This document shows, one piece after another, positions 50,421-63,599 of a stretch of DNA of 64,000 bases. The translations under genes were made by a program, and so were the position numbers. The stretch's first letter is position 1; every line of letters begins with the position of its first letter. Source of the stretch: Nageia nagi (Eukaryota > Pinophyta); NCBI GenBank assembly GCA_050084985.1, contig JBITNC010000001.1, forward strand, positions 77,500,001 to 77,564,000, written 5' to 3'. The notes below the pieces were generated by a model. That model was not told where the DNA came from, made no database searches, and worked only from the letters and a program-made list of their open reading frames with translations.

Positions 50421-51524
50421 TGTGAAACTTGTACATTACTTTAATGAACAAAATTACATGGCTTTATAGCTTCATGGAAGAAGCTAGAGTACAACAATGA
50501 TTGTTGCAAGTAAAAACAAAGAATAACTATCAAAACTAATCCTACAGATTACAATCTCCCAATCCATGTATTATGAATGGTTCAAAACCCTAGCATCTGA
50601 ATCACTCAAACCATCTATGAGCACTCAAAGAATTTTGAATCATTCAAATATAATTTTTCTATGATATGATTTGATAAGAATGACAAGAGAGAGTTTAGGG
50701 ATAGTCCTTTATGCTTCAATGTTGCAAATGATGTTCAAATCTGAAAGGAAAATAATAAAGATTAGTGGAGACCTCAAATCACAAGTCCTTTGGACCTTTT
50801 GATTGTCCAATTGAGGTGAAACCCCAACTCCAAGAGGTTGTAGGTTCCTTAATCCACAATCAAATGGATGTTGGCAAAGATCACAATGCCTAAAGTGCAA
50901 TAATGATTTAGACTCATAAATTCTATGGAAAAATGCTTAGACAATTATGAATGACAAAGATATTAGACAAAGCTATGATAAAGATTTGACAAAGATAATG
51001 CATGCTTAAAGATCTAGCCGAATGACAAAGTATGACAGCAATGACTATGAATTTAAAGTTACAAATAATAGATCTACAGTCTAAGATGCAAGAGACACAA
51101 AAAAGACCTTCAAATCCTAGGGTTTGAACCTTAAAGGTCAAACCCTAACCTAAAACCATAGGATGAATTAGCTAAAAATGCCTATATGACAAGCATAAAT
51201 ACAAATCTATAATTAAATTAAGGATGCAAGTGTTTAATTAACAATGTTTTGAGATTCAAATCTGCAATTAATAATAAAATCAACCATTAATAACCTAAGC
51301 AAATCTCAAATAACCAAAAGGTACCTCAATTCATGAAGCATGAAGGAATGTGCGTAAGGTGTGAAGAGGAGAGCTCAAGATGTGATGTAGCCTCTGCAAT
51401 GATATCACAAAACCCTAGTATGAGCATAGGAAAGTGCAAAGGTCATAAATTCCATGCAAGAGCATGTCAGAATGCGAAAGAAGAGCTCAAAATGTGAGCT
51501 TGTTGGTTTTTATAATACTCATTT

Positions 51525-51617
51525 AGGATCGTCCAGGCGATTATGATATCTACAGGATCGTCTAGGTGACTAGCAAGTCATCCGAGCGACTAGCAAGTCG
51601 TTTGAGCAACTGGGAAC
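51525..51617. repeat. Four short tandem units in the LTR
   Basis: Units of 20-29 bases of the type 'aggatcgtctaggtgacta', 'tcatccgagcgactagcaag', 'tcgtttgagcaactgg'. The CpG-containing motif stands out in AT-rich DNA. Confidence 0.7.
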
Positions 51618-52220
51618 AAATATGTTAGCATAACTTAAAGGCCAAAATAAGGTTATCCGATCTGGTCAAAGAACCTAAAAACACACATTAATCTAACAAT
51701 GATAGTAGAATACATGATAGTCAACAAAATGTGAATATAACCCTATTAATGAAGCAAAATGCATTTTTAGGGTATTTATAATTACTCTTTTTATGCTGAA
51801 CTTCAAATCTGTGAGAAGCTAAGTACAAAAATATGTTAAACACTAAACTGGTAATAAGGTGATAGTTGATAATGATAAATGATCTATGATATCGAAATGA
51901 TTAGGATGAGAGCTGGTTTCTGCACATGATAGGCTATATAAGATCATCCTAATCACTCGACCCTAGTCTAGTTTTGATACATAATAGGTTGATAAGATGG
52001 AATCGAGCACCATGAGGATCCAATAAAGTTTAGCTTAGATGCATGACAAGCTGTATGAGATGGAATTGGATCTCATAATAATAACTTGTGATAAAATATG
52101 ACAAGTAGATCAAGTAGCCATTAGAATAATAAATTAAAAATCTAATCTAATCTAATATAAGCTAATATAAGCTAAGTACAAAAAGAAAAATGATTATTAC
52201 TTTACCCTACCAGTCGAAAG

Positions 52221-52470
52221 GAATGATCTCTTCTTTGCCCCAATAGCTGAAGGATGTCTAACTCTGCTTGTCCCTAGCAATCAAAGGGTGAATGATTGTA
52301 GGCTTGTAGACCTACCAAGCATGGAACCATAGCATGCAGGCATATAATGCTTTTAAAAAGTGCCAAATGAAAATGATCTCTTCTTTACCCCAAAAGATAA
52401 GGGGAGATGATTGTAGGCATGTAGACCTACCAAGCATATGAGTTGTAGCACATAGGCATACGATGCTTAC
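52221..52470. repeat. Tandem duplication in the LTR
   Basis: The block 'aatgatctcttctttgcccc' to 'ataatgctt' (52221-52352) is repeated at 52371-52470 with a shorter middle part. The shared core is 'gtagacctaccaagcat'. Confidence 0.8.
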
Positions 52471-52650
52471 ATAAGAATAACCAAGCCAAACATGATGATG
52501 TTTGAGTATGATGATCGCCAATCAATCATGTCAAGATGATAATGACCATATTGAACATGATGATGTTAGAATGTGTTTATTACCAATCCACCATTATGAG
52601 TTGTTGTAAGCTTCCAAAAGGGGATATAAGGGAGCTACAGAGATTCCACA

Positions 52651-52672
52651 CTTGGGTTCCCTCCCCTCTTGG
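52651..52672 (-). other. Polypurine tract of the Tat-like element
   Basis: Minus strand: AAGAGGGGAGGGAACCCAAG just before the LTR start TGTGG. Confidence 0.7.
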
Positions 52673-55600
52673 AAAGGTCCATGCTACAATGTCTAAAACA
52701 TTGCTTGAAATATGATTAGATGGTGATAATAAACAAAATGGAGAGAAGGTTTATAGTTTTTCCTTTTTTTTTATGCAATACCTAAGATTCCAAACAACCT
52801 ACAAGGCAAGAGACAAGAGGAGGCTTCTATGTTTTAGGTCCTTAAGACCATAGAACCATGCAAATATAGTTAATGAGCTTGTAAGAATCCAAACCTTAAA
52901 TCAACAAGGTACTAAAAAATAACACAATGCCTAAAATGAAAGTTAGAATAAGATTAAAATAGACTAACTAAAACAACAACTAAACTAAATTATCCTAGCC
53001 TAAGTCTATAAGAGACTAGCCTAGAAAATACTAATATGTAACCATGCACAAAATAACAATGATAACTCAAAAAGCCTTTAAGGGCAAGTAGGAGGCTCAT
53101 GAGGTAGGGATTTTAGTAGACCATGATCAGGTGCTAGGTGAATGGGATGCCACCCTATATCAGAGAGATGCAATGACTATAGAGAGAGATACTGTATTAG
53201 CATAGAGGGATGCAAAGATAGTGCAGGGGATGTGCTATAGGTGTAGGTGGCTAGGTTGCAAGTGCATCTAGATGTAGCCTCAATGGAATAACATTGCAAG
53301 ACCAAGTTGCTAGCAATGAAAACCAAGGTATGGGTGCCACATGCAAAGGTAGGAACATAGATAGAGGAGGTTATGGTTGGGGGATGAGAAGATATAGGGA
53401 TGCATATTGAGGCCATAATGGTCAACTAGTAGGCATACTAGATGACCATGGACTAGTGATAGTGAGAGGGAGTGAGGGCACTTGATTTCCATGAATAGCT
53501 TGTGGAGGCATGAATAGTCACCATAAAGCCCATGTCTAACAAGAGGAGCTCATCATGTAGCCAAAGATGGAGCTAGACCATGATGATGGGAAGAGTGTGT
53601 GATGATCAAGTAGCAATCACTCCACCAATGTTTGACCATTGAGAGGCATCTTAGGGTGCCCCAAATACTAGGTGGTCCATCAAGACCACTCAAGGAAGTA
53701 GAGGTAGAGGGGTCAGGAGAGATGCCTTCTTCCCCTAGATAGGGTCAAAGCAGATAGGATCAAGTTGTAGGGATGATAATTTTAATCAATATTAGGCCAG
53801 GCACCTATGACTGTAGATTTATGATTTTGTATATTTGAGCATGTATATGGGAGACCATGTGTTGTACAAATATTATTTTGATATATGAAATGACACTTTT
53901 GTGATTGACACTATGTTTATGCATTATTACTTATGGATGTATGGACATATGTATAGGACATTATGATATGCTTTGACATGCAATTATATGATATGATACT
54001 ATGTTATATGCTTATGATGTTTGACATGGATGTATGCAACAAGCTAAAATGAACACTAAAAGAACATACAATAAACATGAAAAAGACAACTTAAAATGGA
54101 CCTAAAATGAACATAAAGAACATAAAATGGACTTGTATGTTTAATCACATCACTTGGACAATGAACTTGTATGCTTAAACACACACAAAAGAAATAAACA
54201 CATATAATAATATAGAATAAAAATACAAATAATGTACAATGAAAAACAATAAAACAACAAACAAGTACCAAAATGTTAACAATGATGAAATGAACAAGTA
54301 TGACAATAAACAAACAAAAATATGTCAACCTAAATGCTTAAAAAAGTTACAAACAAATTAAGAAGATAATTAAAAATAATGATGACACATGACAACATGA
54401 CCACATACAAAAAAAGAAACAAACCATAATGAAAAATAATGCTAAAAAGTACATAGGATGAGGTGGGAGTACATTCAAAAGATCCCCATGATATACTCTA
54501 TTTACATAGATCATGACAAACATGATGATAAACATAGTCAAAACCGTGCCAAAATGCAACTAAATTGGATTAAAAGTGAAACAAAGTGAAAACTACACTT
54601 GTGAAAAGTGAAAAATTATGAAATTTGTTGGACAATAACAAATGATTAGGATGGTGATTTGATAAACTGACTTGACGATATGATAGAATATTGTACAATC
54701 TAACCATAGGATGAAACAATTCAAAGATTGAATTCCATTTGACCTATTTATGAAGTCCAAACCAAAGGTAACTTATCAAGGAGTGACACCTTTTAGTGGC
54801 CACTAAAAAGTTGTCATTCTAAGTATCCTTGGAATTGACTTACAAAAAGACATCAAACGATAAGATATGGACTTGAAACTTGACATGATGACCATGTTTA
54901 CATCAATGGAGGATTAGAAAGAGATGGATATAAAAATGGACATCATAGGATGCATCAAAAGGACAAATCAAATAGCCAATTTTCATAGGGGTCAAATTTC
55001 AAGACCTACATCCCTAAAATTTTAAATTGTAACAAATGATGAAACTATATGGGGTGACTTAAAATGACATAAAAAGACCACAAAAGACTAAGTTTGAAAA
55101 ATAGATGATAACTAATAATGTATGCATGCACATACACGAGACACCACGTGAAATGAAGTAGCAACTTAAGGCTAGTGGTAAATGACCAAAACAAATGAAA
55201 CTGATAAAGAGAAGGTTGCCAACATGAAGACCAATGATAAATTAAGTGATAAAATACCAAAATATGAATAGAGAGAATGATAAGCCATAACACAAGAAAA
55301 AAAAATGGTAAAAATACTAAATGACAAGATAAGAGATGTGACTTTGAAGGAAGCCAAAATGTGTCTCAAGTCATCTGTAACATAAGGATTTTCCTCAAAA
55401 ACCATAATAGTCACAACCTATGATCAAACCCAAGGGAATGATGAAAGGAAACTAGAAGTGGTTGTTACCTAAGTGGTTATGTTCTCATCAGGAATGATAG
55501 ATGGGACAAGATGATAAGAGCTGAAGAATGGACATGAAACAATGTCAATGATATGAAATGAAGCAAGAAATGAAAAAATGATTATTAGACTCTTTTAGGT

Positions 55601-56099
55601 ACATAAGGGACTGATATCCATGCATGTATAGGACTGTGCTTGCTCTATTGGGGATTCAAGAGATAATGTCCAATAGTCAACCCTAGAGGAGAACCAAGAT
55701 TGATAACAAACAACATGAATAATGCAAATAATAAAAAATAATGATGGATGCATAAAAAAGAAAGGACATGACACAAGGTGATTAGGAGATGAGTGACTAT
55801 GGTCCTACCCTGCAGTATGCACAAGTGTGAAACCACTAAATGGGAGATAGGCTCAAGTTTGACTCTTGATGAGGTAATTCAAAATAACAAAGGAATGAAT
55901 GAAAAAGAACGATAGAACATCCAAGAGAAAGATAAGTCCTACACATAAGGTACCATCCCCCAGTTTGACATAGTTGAGAAGATGAAGGTGATTGGTAAAA
56001 CATGAATATAAGAATAATATAAAAGATGAAAAAGAAAAACATAACATAAAAAACACAAATCAAGCATAAAAAGGATGAATATGGATGATATTGATAGGC
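52673..56099 (-). other. 3.4-kb post-pol region of the Tat-like element
   Basis: Between integrase and 3' LTR. Numerous minus-strand frames of 60-90 codons are hydrophobic translations of simple A/T-rich DNA and are not credible genes. Around 53090-53760 the plus strand is G-rich and coding-like in composition but broken by stops. Tat-lineage elements often carry a long 3' region, sometimes with an antisense frame; no such frame is intact here. The part 53940-55300 is full of 'aaatgaacat' and 'gacaaaatg'-like simple sequence. Confidence 0.45.
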
Positions 56100-57458
56100 T
56101 CAATTTCTTTCTATCCTTCCAAATCAATGATATGATACACACTTAAACTAATCTTATGCTTAACAATGAAGGGATCTAACCAATTCATTGCAAAATTATC
56201 CCTAAGAGGATGCTCAAGATGGGGTTATTGTTGGTTCTCTTTAAGCACAAGGTCACCAACTTGGAACTCATGAGGTCAGACCTTCTTGTTAAATGCTCAT
56301 TTAATATGTTCTTGATAAATATTATGATTCTTAATTGTATTGATGCACCTCTCATCAAGAAAATCAAGTTGGTCTAACTAGGCTTGATAAGCTTCTTCAT
56401 CAAGAATAAAGTACTTAACTGATACACTCAAGGAAGGGATATCAAGTTCAAGAGGCATGACAACCTCTATACCATAAATGAGAGAGAAAGGAGTAGCACC
56501 CATGGGCATCTGAATACTAGTGTGATATGCCCACGAAGCATATGAGAGAAACTCATACCAATTATGATGATTATCATTAACCATTTTATTGAGAATCATG
56601 ATAATCATATTATTGGTAGCCTTAGTTTGATCATTACCCTAAGAGTAATAAGCTATGGAGAATGATTGTTTGATATGTTATCAATTGCACATTTTCCTCA
56701 TATGTTGATTCTTAAAATTAAAACTATTATTAATAAGGATCCTTGCAGGAATACCAAATCAACATATGATATGAGTCTCTATGAAAGATATAATCTTGGT
56801 ACCTATAGTAGAGACTAAAGGAACTACCTCTACCCAATTGGTAAGGTACTCAGTGTAGTGATAATGAACTTATGATTGCCAAATGAAGGAGGGACAAACT
56901 GATCGATGAGATCAAAACCCCACTAGCCAAAAGCCCACATGGCTTGGATGGGCTGAAGGGGTTGAGAAGGCATGTGCTAAAGATGGGCATGTCGTTGATA
57001 CTTAACATATTTCTTTACATATTCATTACAATCATATTCCATAGTAGGCCAGTAATAACCCATTCATAGAAGATGTTTACAAATAGAATACCATTGAAGT
57101 GTCCACCATAAATGCCATCATGATAATCTAACATGATAGTTTGTTGGTCGTAAAGCTCAAGACAACAAAGGAGTACTCCATCAAAATATTGCTTATAAAA
57201 TATATCACCTAAAATCTTGTACTAAGTAGCATGATGCTTGAAAGTACTTTTTTTGTGACATATCGAAAGATAAGACGTTCCACTTGAGGTATTTGTGAAG
57301 TTGCTTGTACTATAAGTATCGATACTCATCCAAAATCTCACCTACACTAGCTTTGATGAAAGGGGGAGATAAAGGTTACTTAAGGGATGAATCCTTGATA
57401 GTTACAAATTCCATGTGCTATATGTGTTGATGTGGATTAGGTTGAAGAATGACCCTAA
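56100..57458 (-). pseudogene. Integrase of the Tat-like gypsy element
   Basis: Read leftward: a zinc region around 57200-57000 ('HDGIYGGHFNGI', then a 'GYYWPTMEYDC'-like stretch), a core start 'WGFDLI' near 56920, and a clear C-terminal core at 56608-56378 ('KMVNDNHHNWYEFLSYASWA', 'MGATPFSLIYGIEVVMPLEL'). Then come 'KVWPHEFQVGDLVLKENQ' and further tail to about 56100. Frame shifts and stops are frequent. The upstream reverse transcriptase would be on the far side of the gypsy-2 insertion, out of the window. Confidence 0.8.
57454..57458. other. Presumed target-site duplication of gypsy-2, left copy
   Basis: CCTAA before the LTR. The right copy is outside the window. Confidence 0.5.
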
Positions 57459-58114
57459 TGATCCATAATCATTGAATGCTTATAGCATACTTGGATCCTC
57501 ACTTACAAATTTGAACAAAAATACATTCACCATTATGAGATTATATAAAATTACATATAAATTTGAAAAATGCATAATATAAATCATAAAACTAGCAATC
57601 TCAAACACACAACAAGATCAACACCAATGATTTACCCTGGTTCACCTAATGTGGGCTAATTTAGCATGGAATTAGAGCCTTCTCTTCTCATTATCTATGG
57701 AAATTACAATATTACATGCATAAATAAATACCATCAACACAATGATAATATAATCTCCTACATCAAGAAGAAAATGCAATCTCATAACTACAAAATTCTA
57801 GAATGACTCTTGGTCTTTCTTCAAATCTTACAATCCCAAAATACTAAAACTCTCCAAAATTCTCATATGAAATTAAAGAGTAGCATGCCCCTTAAATAAG
57901 CCTAAAAATACCTTGGAAACATCGATTATAGGTACTAAATTATCTCATCTTCCTAGCACATCAATTTCCCTTTGCCTTCCCTTTTTGACTCATGAAGGTG
58001 CCTTGAATGCCAAATAATTCCAAATTTTATTCTTTGATCTATCTCAAAGAAAATATACCTATGAAATGAGTATTTATTCTAAAAACATAACCTGACATGA
58101 TCCAATTCAGATCA
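57459..58114 (-). repeat. 3' LTR of gypsy-2
   Basis: 656 bp, TGATC...GATCA, with a purine tract (AGGGAGGTG on the minus strand) just inside at 58115-58123. Confidence 0.9.
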
Positions 58115-58199
58115 CACCTCCCTAATGGAGAAGCATTTGGTCCCATAAATGCATAGATGAGGACACAACTCCCCTACTTTGGACTTGTCCATCCAGTTG

Positions 58200-61100
58200 G
58201 ATTTATTAGGCTTTTATCCTTTTAATCCAACCAACCATAGCTTTGTCTCACCTCTTATTATAGCATGAACCTTCTTTTGTAATATGGAATCCTCCTTGAG
58301 TTCATCCATAGTATTAGGAGGTTATTCATCAAGAGATGAAAAAATCTGATCTGAATCTACTTCACCTTCAATCAACATAGATGGATCATATAATTTCAAA
58401 TGGTTAAAATTCACAACTGAATAGATGTTCATATATGTTTGAAGATCCAATCTAAAAGCATTCTCACTTACTTCTTCCACATTCTCAAATGGTCCATAAC
58501 TTATAGGTTTTAACTTCTTGGCTTGTCCTTGCAACCTCTCCTTACTAAGATGCAACCAAACATGATCTCCCACATGAAACTTATGGTAAACTCTATGTTT
58601 TTCATGTCTCATCTTATACTTGGCTTGTATTGTCTTAAGTTGCTCTTGGAATTTCAAATGAATTTGCCTAATCTTCTCAAAAAAAAAATTTAGCTTGCTT
58701 TCCTCTATCACAAGTGAATCTTATTCATCCTTTTGCTACCCAAATACATAATCAAAAGGTGAAGTTGGTAAATAACCAAAACAAGTCTCAAAAGGAGTCT
58801 TATTAATGGAATAATGAATTGCCCTATTGTATGAATGTTGGATATATTCAAGATGTTCATCCCAAGACTTAGGATGTTTTCCATAATAACCCCTCAAGAG
58901 ATGAACTATTATCCTATTCACCATCTTGATGAACTATTATCCTATTCACCATCTGATGAACTCTTATTCAACCTTGTGTCCATATTTTCCCAAAAATATA
59001 TCCAAAACTTGACCAAAAATCTTTTATATCTATTTAAAATAATGGAATTAGGAAATCTAAAATGAATCCAAACATGAGAAAAGAATAAATTTGTAGCATC
59101 TTATCTTGTTATAGTCTTTTTCCATGTAATCAGAACACACATCTTGCTAAATCTATCCACAACAATAAATAAATAGTCATGACCTTTCTTAGTCATAGGA
59201 AATCCTACCATAAAATCCATTAAGATACATTCCCATGGACATGAAGGTACTTGAAGTGGCTAATATAAACCCAATTTCTTGTTACTTGACTTCCTAGTGC
59301 AGCACAAAGAACACCCACTTATGTACTTGGCAACTTGATCTTGCATCTTTGGGTAATATAAATACCTTTACAAATTATACAATGTCTTTCCAAGCCCAAA
59401 ATATCTTATAATATTTGAAGTATGTGCTTCTCTAATCAATCCAATCCTTTCACTTACAAGTACACATAATGCATTAAAATGATAAAGAAATCTATTTTCC
59501 AAATGAAATTCATCCAAACCCTCATACTTGGATCTAGATGAAGAAAACTACTCATACACCTCTCCAAAGTTAGTATCCTACACATATGCCTCTAAAAATG
59601 ACTTAGACAAAAAAAGGAAGAAATTTTAGCACTAAGAGGGAACTCATTGGACCCTATTTGTATATCACCAATGACCCAAAAATAGTATTACACACCATTT
59701 ATGGTGTGGAATCTATAGTTATAGGTGGTCTAGAAAGCATGTTAGCAACCTTATTCTATGTTTCTTTCTTATACTTGATCACTATATGAAATTATTACAG
59801 AAACTCCATCTATCTATAGTGTCTAGTTTGTTGCAATTTTGATTGAGTTTGTAAATACTTTAATGGTTGATGATCAGTATGAATGATTGTTTCTTTTTCC
59901 ATTAAGTAATGTTTCCATTTTTAACAGCTTGAACCAATGCATACATTTTCTTATCATAAATAGGATAATTCAAAATAGCCCCACTAAATTTTTTATAATG
60001 ATAGCAAATTGGTTTATCTTCTTAAAAAAATGGCTCCCATGGCATAGTCACTTGCATCAGTCTCCACTTCAAATGGCTTCTGCAAATTAGGAAGTCCTAG
60101 CATAGTTGCACTAATAATATTTGTCTTCAAAGTGTCAAAAGATGTTTATTATTGTTTTCGCCTTTGAAAAAATTTCCTCTTTCTAGTTACATCATGTAAA
60201 TGTGAAGCAATATAAAAAAATCAATAATAAACTTTCTCAAATATTGTACAGCATCTAAGAAACTCCTTAATTCAGTTACATTAGATGGCCTTGGCCAATC
60301 ACAATTTGTTCAATCTTCTATAACAGATACCATCTCTATCCCACATGTAAGGGTTACCAAGAATAACACCACAAATGTCTAAAGGAATAACATCAACCAC
60401 AACTTCATCAATGTAATTTGCATTAATAACAAATTTCAAATTACATTTTTTAGTGACTTGTAAACTAGCATTACAATGCACCTAACCCAAAGGATATGGA
60501 TTTGGATGGTTGAAAGCTTCCATAGTTTTTGAAATCAAATTTGCTTGAGAACTGAGATCAACAATGGAATCTACTTTTGTTTTCTTAATTTGAATTTTGA
60601 GGTAGAATAATTGAATCCTTTGTTCTTAAATGGATTGAGGTTCTTCAACCTTTTTAATGGATGAACAATTTATTTTCTCATCAACATCTAAACTTCCCTC
60701 AATATCATCACATTTATAACCATAGCATTAGTTTTCTCCTTATTCTTATGCTTATATAGATGTAATTCTAGATGTAGTTTCTAACATTTATCATCAACAT
60801 GACCATCTTTATCACAATAACTACAATGCCTACTATCACCTTCTTTCTTTAAAATATTAGTGGTGTTTAGTTCTTGCTTACCTTTGCCTTTATCTTGAGA
60901 TTTACCTTTCTCTTATCCTCCCCTTGAATTAGAAGCCTTCATGGATTCATCATATTGTCTCATTGCTTTACCATACTCCTCTAAGTATTATGCTTGCACT
61001 CACACTTGATAAAGATTAGTAGGATTAAAAAATATGATAGTATTTTACAAATGAATATGTAAACCTCCAATGTACTTCATTAAAGCTTGGTGATCTTTTA

Positions 61101-61767
61101 GTGAAACCCTAAGCAAAGTATCTTCTTTCCTAAAGTATGTATTGTATTCTTGAATATTTTTCCCTCTTTATTGTCTAAAGAATTGCCATTTCATCAATTA
61201 TTTATTATGATGACCTAATAAATAAAATTGATCTCTTAATAACTCTTTAAATTTATTCCAAGAAGATATTTTCGATAAGTGTTCATGATGAAGAGTTTAT
61301 ACATGGATTTCCCACCAAACTAAAGTAGTTCCACTCATATTTTATCTAACAAAACATATTTTATCAACATAATTTACAACACCATGAATTTTGAAATAAA
61401 CCTCCAATTGCTTCAACCAAATGTTCACCTTTTTTGCATCAACCTCTCCTCCAAAAGTAGGAATGTCCACATTGGCTTCCACCTTGAATGGAACTCAATT
61501 TGATGAAGATGATGAATTAGGTCTCCCAAATAGATCATGATATATTTGATTTACATTTTCATTTGCTCCAATAGCTAACAACTTAGCCAAATTAGATAAA
61601 TGATTCTCCATTTCCAAAAACCTCCTTTCAAAATTGACATCCATCATGGTACAAATAGTATACTGTCGCTCCTTTGTATTATCCATTTTAATCATTCTAC
61701 CTCTTAGACCAATCTTAGGATTCTTTAGAATCAACTTTGGTATTTGAGATCTCCTCCCAAACATCAA
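58200..61767 (-). pseudogene. Degraded gypsy-2 Gag-Pol with deleted reverse transcriptase
   Basis: Read leftward: Gag N-terminus 61767-61495 (90 codons open), gag core, an intact zinc knuckle 'CSYCDKDGHVDDKC' near 60830-60785, and a protease region at 60481-60299 ('VDVIPLDICGVILGNPYM'). The deletion point at 60295-60299 follows, then the RT tail and RNase H (about 60280-59750), integrase core (about 59290-58736, 'PKSWDEHLEYIQHSYNRAIH') and its open C-terminal part 58711-58322 ('HKFHVGDHVWLHLSKERLQG'). Stops occur in most parts. The catalytic YxDD box is gone, so it could only ever have moved with enzymes from another copy. Confidence 0.9.
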
Positions 61768-61828
61768 AAACTATGTTATTGGTGGCCTGAAATACCTAAA
61801 ATTTTGGCCCCAAATTTTGTACACACAA

Positions 61829-61840
61829 GCTTTGATACCA
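61829..61840 (-). other. Primer binding site of gypsy-2
   Basis: TGGTATCAAAGC on the minus strand, two bases inside the 5' LTR. Confidence 0.88.
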
Positions 61841-61842
61841 CA

Positions 61843-62365
61843 TGATCCATAATCACTGGATTCTTATAGCATACTTGAATCCTTAATTATATATTCAAAC
61901 GAAAATACATTCACCATTATGAAATCATATAAAATTGCATATAAATTTGAAAATTACACAATGTAAATCACAAACCTATCAATCTCAAGCACACAATAAG
62001 ATCAACACCAATGATTTACCCTAGTTCACCTAATGTGGGCTAATCCAATTTAGAATTAGAGCCTTCTCTTCTCATTATCTATGGATATTATAATATTGCA
62101 TGCATAGAGAAATACCATCAACATAATGGCAATACAATCTCCTACATCAAGAAGAAAATACAATCTCAAAACTACAAAATTCTGGAATAACTCTTGGTCT
62201 TCCTTGAAATCTTACAATCCCAAAACACTAAAACTCTCCAAAATTCTCATATAGAATCAAATAGTAGCATGCCCATTAAATAAGCCTAGAAATACCTTGG
62301 AAACATCAACTACAAGTACTAAATCATCTCATCTACCTAGCATGTCAATTTCCCTTCAACTTCCC
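61843..62365 (-). repeat. 5' LTR of gypsy-2, truncated by insertion
   Basis: 523 bp of an expected 656. Homology to the partner LTR stops in 'acttccc', where a new LTR starts. The missing part should lie right of the window. Confidence 0.88.
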
Positions 62366-63232
62366 TGTTTACAAATAAAAATTGAGAGTGCAAATAAGTA
62401 AATAAGCAACTATCTACAAACTCAATATTATCTGTATTCTAGCTACGGATAGCAATTTATTCTAGATAACAGTAAACAACATATAGCAATTCAGAAGTGT
62501 AAATGTACCAACCAAGACTGTGATTTATGTACTAACCTCACGGAACATACCTGACAACGAAAGATGCAGATATTGGCGATGTAGTGATGATAAGCTACCT
62601 TTTCCAAAACGTCGTGACCTGCAAGGATGCGAAAAGAGGACCGCGGGCGGTCTGTTTCAATCGTATTAGAGCATCGGTGGTGTTCTCCTGTTCACAAAGG
62701 AGCACCGACGGCCTTAGTTTGATAGCTTTGACCTCTCAATTAGGTCCAGATCTTCAGTATAGATATCTCAGATTGCAGTATAATGATCGCAGATGTCAGG
62801 AGAGCTCACGTAAGGAAGCACATAAACCACAACCTTGTAGGCAGTACCAAGAGATACCTTAAGGGGTAGCCACTTACAAGACCATACGCGGGATCATGTG
62901 TATCCTTGTTGTTGTGGACTTACTATTAGATCCCTTATTTATATAGATATAGGTAATACCGCCCATAGGTCGGCATGCATCCACATAAATAAGGTTAATT
63001 CACAAGATTTAAGATAAATACATCAATAAACAAGATAATTCATGCAATACTCAAGATAAACCATGCAATATTCAAGATAACCCATGCAATATTCAAGATA
63101 ACCCATGCAATATTCATATTCAAGCCAAACATTGATATTATCACTTTAATCCATTCAAGACATATAGTTAGGCCAAGCATATTTCATTAATTTATTGATT
63201 TAAAAACATAAAATCATTTTTATGTGTTAACA
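62366..63232 (-). repeat. 3' LTR of the inserted element
   Basis: 867 bp, TGTTAACAC...GTAAACA on the minus strand. Unusually GC-rich around 62600-62720 for this window. A plus-strand frame of 92 codons (62584-62862) matches nothing. Confidence 0.75.
62932..62946 (-). promoter_or_regulatory. TATA box in the inserted element's LTR
   Basis: Minus strand CTATATAAATAAGGG, a good plant TATA context inside the LTR and facing the way the element is read. Confidence 0.6.
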
Positions 63233-63245
63233 GATGCCCCACTTT
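63233..63245 (-). other. Polypurine tract of the inserted element
   Basis: AAAGTGGGGCATC on the minus strand, directly before TGTTAACAC. Confidence 0.82.
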
Positions 63246-63599
63246 GGATGTGAAATTGAAAGAATCATGAGGTGACTTGAGATTTTGCATTCAAAGTAAA
63301 ACACAATATCATAGCAAACAATTTTGATAAGCAATGATGAACACTAACCATTCCAAACTTAAACAACATCATGATAAAGCTTATAGGTTAAGAAAACTCC
63401 CTTTTGATATTACCTTGGGCATGCTTGCCCCTTGCGTTTTGCTATAGAAGGTGATAGCCTGATATGTCTGATAATCTAATAAGCTGATAATCTTGTCGTA
63501 ATGCTGATGACCCATGACAACAAACTTGACAACACACATGACAGTGACCGGACAAACGACTTGACCACACATGTCGATCGGACGACATCTTGACAAGAC

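Larger units (their letters stand above)
50421..52650 (-). repeat. 3' LTR of the Tat-like element, about 2.2 kb
   Basis: On the minus strand it starts TGTGGAATCTC and ends CAAGTTTCACA, so the ends are TGTG...CACA. The right edge is set by the purine tract, the left edge by the end of Rab unit homology. Its 5' partner is outside the window, so the exact ends are inferred. Confidence 0.7.
50421..57458 (-). mobile_element. Large Tat-like Ty3/gypsy element, 3' part
   Basis: 3' LTR 50421-52650, purine tract, a 3.4-kb region without pol, then integrase at 56100-57458, all on the minus strand. Gypsy-2 is inserted at 57458, and the 5' part lies beyond the window's right edge. Its left edge is fixed by comparison with Rab unit A. 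Long LTR, long post-pol region and integrase type suggest the Tat lineage. Confidence 0.75.
57459..62365 (-). mobile_element. Ty3/gypsy element gypsy-2, same family as gypsy-1, RT deleted
   Basis: Minus strand. 3' LTR 57459-58114, internal part 58115-61842 (3,728 bp), 5' LTR from 61843, cut at 62365 by another element. The internal part is 980 bp shorter than in gypsy-1 because of one deletion that removes most of the reverse transcriptase. LTRs differ by roughly 11 percent over 345 bases by hand count. Confidence 0.92.

Noticed and set aside
53177-56142. Chain of minus-strand frames of 60-90 codons
   Set aside because: Translations are low-complexity and hydrophobic, overlap in all frames, and derive from simple AT-rich DNA.
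62584-62862. 92-codon plus-strand frame as a host gene
   Set aside because: It lies wholly inside an LTR, reads against the element and matches no family.
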